From: Lactobacillus kimbladii
Lineage (GTDB): Bacteria; Bacillota; Bacilli; Lactobacillales; Lactobacillaceae
NCBI RefSeq assembly: GCF_014323605.1
Contig: NZ_SCMB01000003.1
Coordinates: 62,001-126,000, forward strand
Reading direction: 5' to 3'
Length of the DNA: 64,000 bases
Shown here: piece by piece, positions 62,227-64,000 of the stretch
How the letters are laid out: each line of letters opens with the position of its first letter
Numbering within the stretch: the first letter of the stretch is position 1
The notes under the pieces: generated by a model
The model's database searches: none
Seen by the model: only the letters and a program-made list of their open reading frames with translations
What the model was told of the DNA's origin: nothing
Position numbers and translations under genes: made by a program

Positions 62227-63693
62227 ATGAAAACACTAGAGAAAGTTAATTACAAGGGATTTATTTTGCCTCTGGCTGTTGGTGTTATACTTTGGTGCAT
62301 CACGCCTTTGCGTCCTGCAGGCTTATCTGCTCCAGCTTGGGAAATGTTTGCTATTTTTGTAGCAACTATTGTTGGATGTATCACGAAACCTTTGCTAATA
62401 GGTGGCACCACTTTAATCGGACTAATAGTAACGGTTTTAGTTGGCTTAGCCCCAATCAAGGACATTGTTGATCCTAAAACAGGGAAAGTAACAACTGGAA
62501 TTCTTAGTGCCTTTAGCAATTCAGCTTCTTGGCTGATTGCTATGGCTTTCATCATGGCCTATGGTATTAGTAAAACGGGACTGGGCAATCGTATAGCTTA
62601 TTGGATGATTAAACGTTTCGGCAAGAAATCCATTGGTATTGGTTATGCCATTACTGGATTGGAATTAGTTCTAGGATCTCTAATTCCTTCAAACAGTGCT
62701 AGAACTGGAGGAGTCGTTTGGCCCGTAACCGAATCAATATCTAAAGATTATGATTCATACCCTAATGACCCTTCCCGCAAGAAAATTGGTGCCTATCTCA
62801 GCTTTATGGCTTTTCATGCCAATATTCTTTCAACTGCCCTCTTTATTACTGGCGCAGCACCTAACATGGTTGCTTCACAAATGGCAGCACAGAAGAATTA
62901 TAACATGACCTGGATTAGTTGGTTTTCAGCCGCAGTCGTTCCTGTTCTTGTTGCAACTATTGTAATTCCTCTTGTAATTTATAAAATTTTTCCACCAGAG
63001 ATAAAAGAAACACCTAATGCTGAAAAATGGGCCACTGATCATTTAAAGGAGATGGGACCAGTTACAAAACCTGAAAAAATTATGTCAATGGTATTTTTGC
63101 TAGCGATAATTTTATGGGTTTTATCTGGCGTTTTTGAGATTCCTCAATTAGATTCAACTTTTGTTGCCTTTCTAGCAGTTGGCTTGTTGCTGTTAACAGG
63201 TGTTTTAACTATGAAAGATGCCTTAAACCAAACTGGTGCCTGGAATATTTTGATTTGGCTGTCGATTTTAATTTTTATGGCAAGTAAACTTATTTCATTT
63301 GGCTTTATTGACTGGTTCTCAAAGACCATTCAAACAAGTCTTCACGGTATCAGCTGGCAAATAGTATTAGTGGTTTTGGTAATATTAATGTTTTATACTC
63401 ACTACTTCTTTGCTAGTGGAACCGCTCACATGACTGCCTTATATTTGCCATTCTTGTCAGTGGCAGTAGCTACCGGTGCTCCTTTGGGACTTTCAGCAAT
63501 GCTGCTTGCATTTACAGGAGCTTTCAATGCTTCAACCACTCACTATGCCAATGGACCAGCTTCAATTTTAGCTACGACAGGTTACATTAAACAAGGTGAA
63601 TGGTGGAAATACAACTTTATCTTAGGAATTATCTATTTACTGATTTTTGGTGTAATTGGAACTTTCTGGATGAAAATTATTGGAATCTGGTAA
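62227..63693 (+). CDS. DASS family anion:sodium/dicarboxylate symporter, copy 2
   Basis: A 488-residue paralogue of the transporter at 47447 with the same ends ('FILPLAVGVILWCITPLRPAGL', 'MKIIGIW'), about 11-12 helices and the 'SNSARTGGVVWPVTESI' motif. An extra loop near residues 80-90 (DPKTGKVTTG) distinguishes it. It begins 5 bases after the RraA-type gene. It probably carries malate, fumarate, citrate or succinate for the surrounding enzymes. Confidence 0.88.
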   Translation: MKTLEKVNYKGFILPLAVGVILWCITPLRPAGLSAPAWEMFAIFVATIVGCITKPLLIGGTTLIGLIVTVLVGLAPIKDIVDPKTGKVTTGILSAFSNSASWLIAMAFIMAYGISKTGLGNRIAYWMIKRFGKKSIGIGYAITGLELVLGSLIPSNSARTGGVVWPVTESISKDYDSYPNDPSRKKIGAYLSFMAFHANILSTALFITGAAPNMVASQMAAQKNYNMTWISWFSAAVVPVLVATIVIPLVIYKIFPPEIKETPNAEKWATDHLKEMGPVTKPEKIMSMVFLLAIILWVLSGVFEIPQLDSTFVAFLAVGLLLLTGVLTMKDALNQTGAWNILIWLSILIFMASKLISFGFIDWFSKTIQTSLHGISWQIVLVVLVILMFYTHYFFASGTAHMTALYLPFLSVAVATGAPLGLSAMLLAFTGAFNASTTHYANGPASILATTGYIKQGEWWKYNFILGIIYLLIFGVIGTFWMKIIGIW

Positions 63694-64000
63694 ATGCTTG
63701 AAGAGAAAAATTTAATCACTAATGATGGGATACGAATAGCATATTATGATACTGAAGAAAGCAAACAACCTATATTGGCAGTTCCCGGTATAGGAAGCAC
63801 CGCAATATTATGGGAAGAAGTTGCCAAACTTTTTGCATCTGATTATCGTTTTATTGTAATAGATCCGCGTAATCAGGGTCGCTCACAGAGAACATTTAAA
63901 GGACAGCGTATCAGTCGTCATGCGGCTGATTTAGAGGAACTGATTACCAAGTTAAACTTGAAAAATATTATTGCTATTGGAAATTCAATGGGTGCTGCAA
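63694..64000 (+). CDS. Alpha/beta hydrolase, N-terminal part (cut by the window end)
   Basis: The ATG directly follows the transporter stop (TAAATG), so it is translationally coupled. The 102 visible residues have the hydrolase start 'ILAVPGIGST', 'VIDPRNQGRS' and the nucleophile elbow 'GNSMG' (Ser98). It may be an esterase or a 3-oxoadipate enol-lactonase-like enzyme. The rest of the gene is beyond the right edge. Confidence 0.85.
   Translation, partial: MLEEKNLITNDGIRIAYYDTEESKQPILAVPGIGSTAILWEEVAKLFASDYRFIVIDPRNQGRSQRTFKGQRISRHAADLEELITKLNLKNIIAIGNSMGAA

Noticed and set aside
1-64000. CRISPR array or long tandem repeats
   Set aside because: I found no regularly spaced direct repeats; the only repetition is within proteins (SLAP, duplicated membrane halves) or between paralogous genes.

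Overview
The window is a chromosomal segment of a low-GC Gram-positive bacterium, almost certainly a Lactobacillus in the strict sense (delbrueckii/acidophilus type). The pointers are AT-rich DNA, the gene order infB-rbfA-truB-ribF-hrcA-grpE-dnaK-dnaJ-lepA, a secreted protein with S-layer-type (SLAP) anchoring repeats, T-box control of methionine and branched-chain amino acid uptake, and a dihydrofolate reductase of lactobacillus type. I cannot fix the species from sequence reading alone.

Positions 1-12500 are conserved housekeeping: the tail of infB, rbfA, truB, ribF, the class I heat-shock operon (hrcA-grpE-dnaK-dnaJ, with two CIRCE operators), lepA, recJ and apt. Positions 12700-24200 are looser: a GNAT acetyltransferase, a P-type proton/cation ATPase, two tandem YxeA-like secreted proteins, enolase, a DegV protein, an L-lactate permease behind three cre-like sites, a PAP2 phosphatase, a membrane protein built from an internal duplication, an IS3-type transposase relic and a small secreted protein.

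Positions 24200-30300 are a scarred accessory region. Two paralogous azlC-azlD pairs lie on either side of a decayed prophage lysogeny module (integrase tail, a two-domain membrane-anchored protein, a frameshifted CI-like repressor) next to a tRNA-Ser(CGA), plus a MerR-controlled carboxymuconolactone-decarboxylase-like gene. Positions 30300-42700 carry transport and metabolism genes: a CPA2 antiporter behind a terminator-containing leader, PnuC, a stand-alone TipAS domain, folA, the T-box-controlled metQNI system, HU, a GT8 glycosyltransferase, a SLAP protein, a nitroreductase, dhaKLM and glpF.

Positions 42700-64000 are the most distinctive part. Four flavoproteins of the fumarate-reductase superfamily lie within about 17 kb. 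Two tandem copies have C-terminal FMN-binding domains but non-canonical active sites, and they sit beside a divergent LysR gene and a DASS transporter. A third has its FMN domain at the N-terminus and is interrupted by one in-frame stop inside the FMN-attachment motif. The fourth has the full fumarate reductase active site and follows fumC. After it come an LDH-fold dehydrogenase with a malate-type specificity arginine, a RraA-type protein and a second DASS transporter. Together fumC-frdA-mdh-rraA-transporter looks like a reductive oxaloacetate/malate to fumarate to succinate route that disposes of electrons. The two halves of this cluster start from very similar promoters. A T-box-controlled brnQ and a CopB-type copper ATPase lie between the flavoprotein groups.
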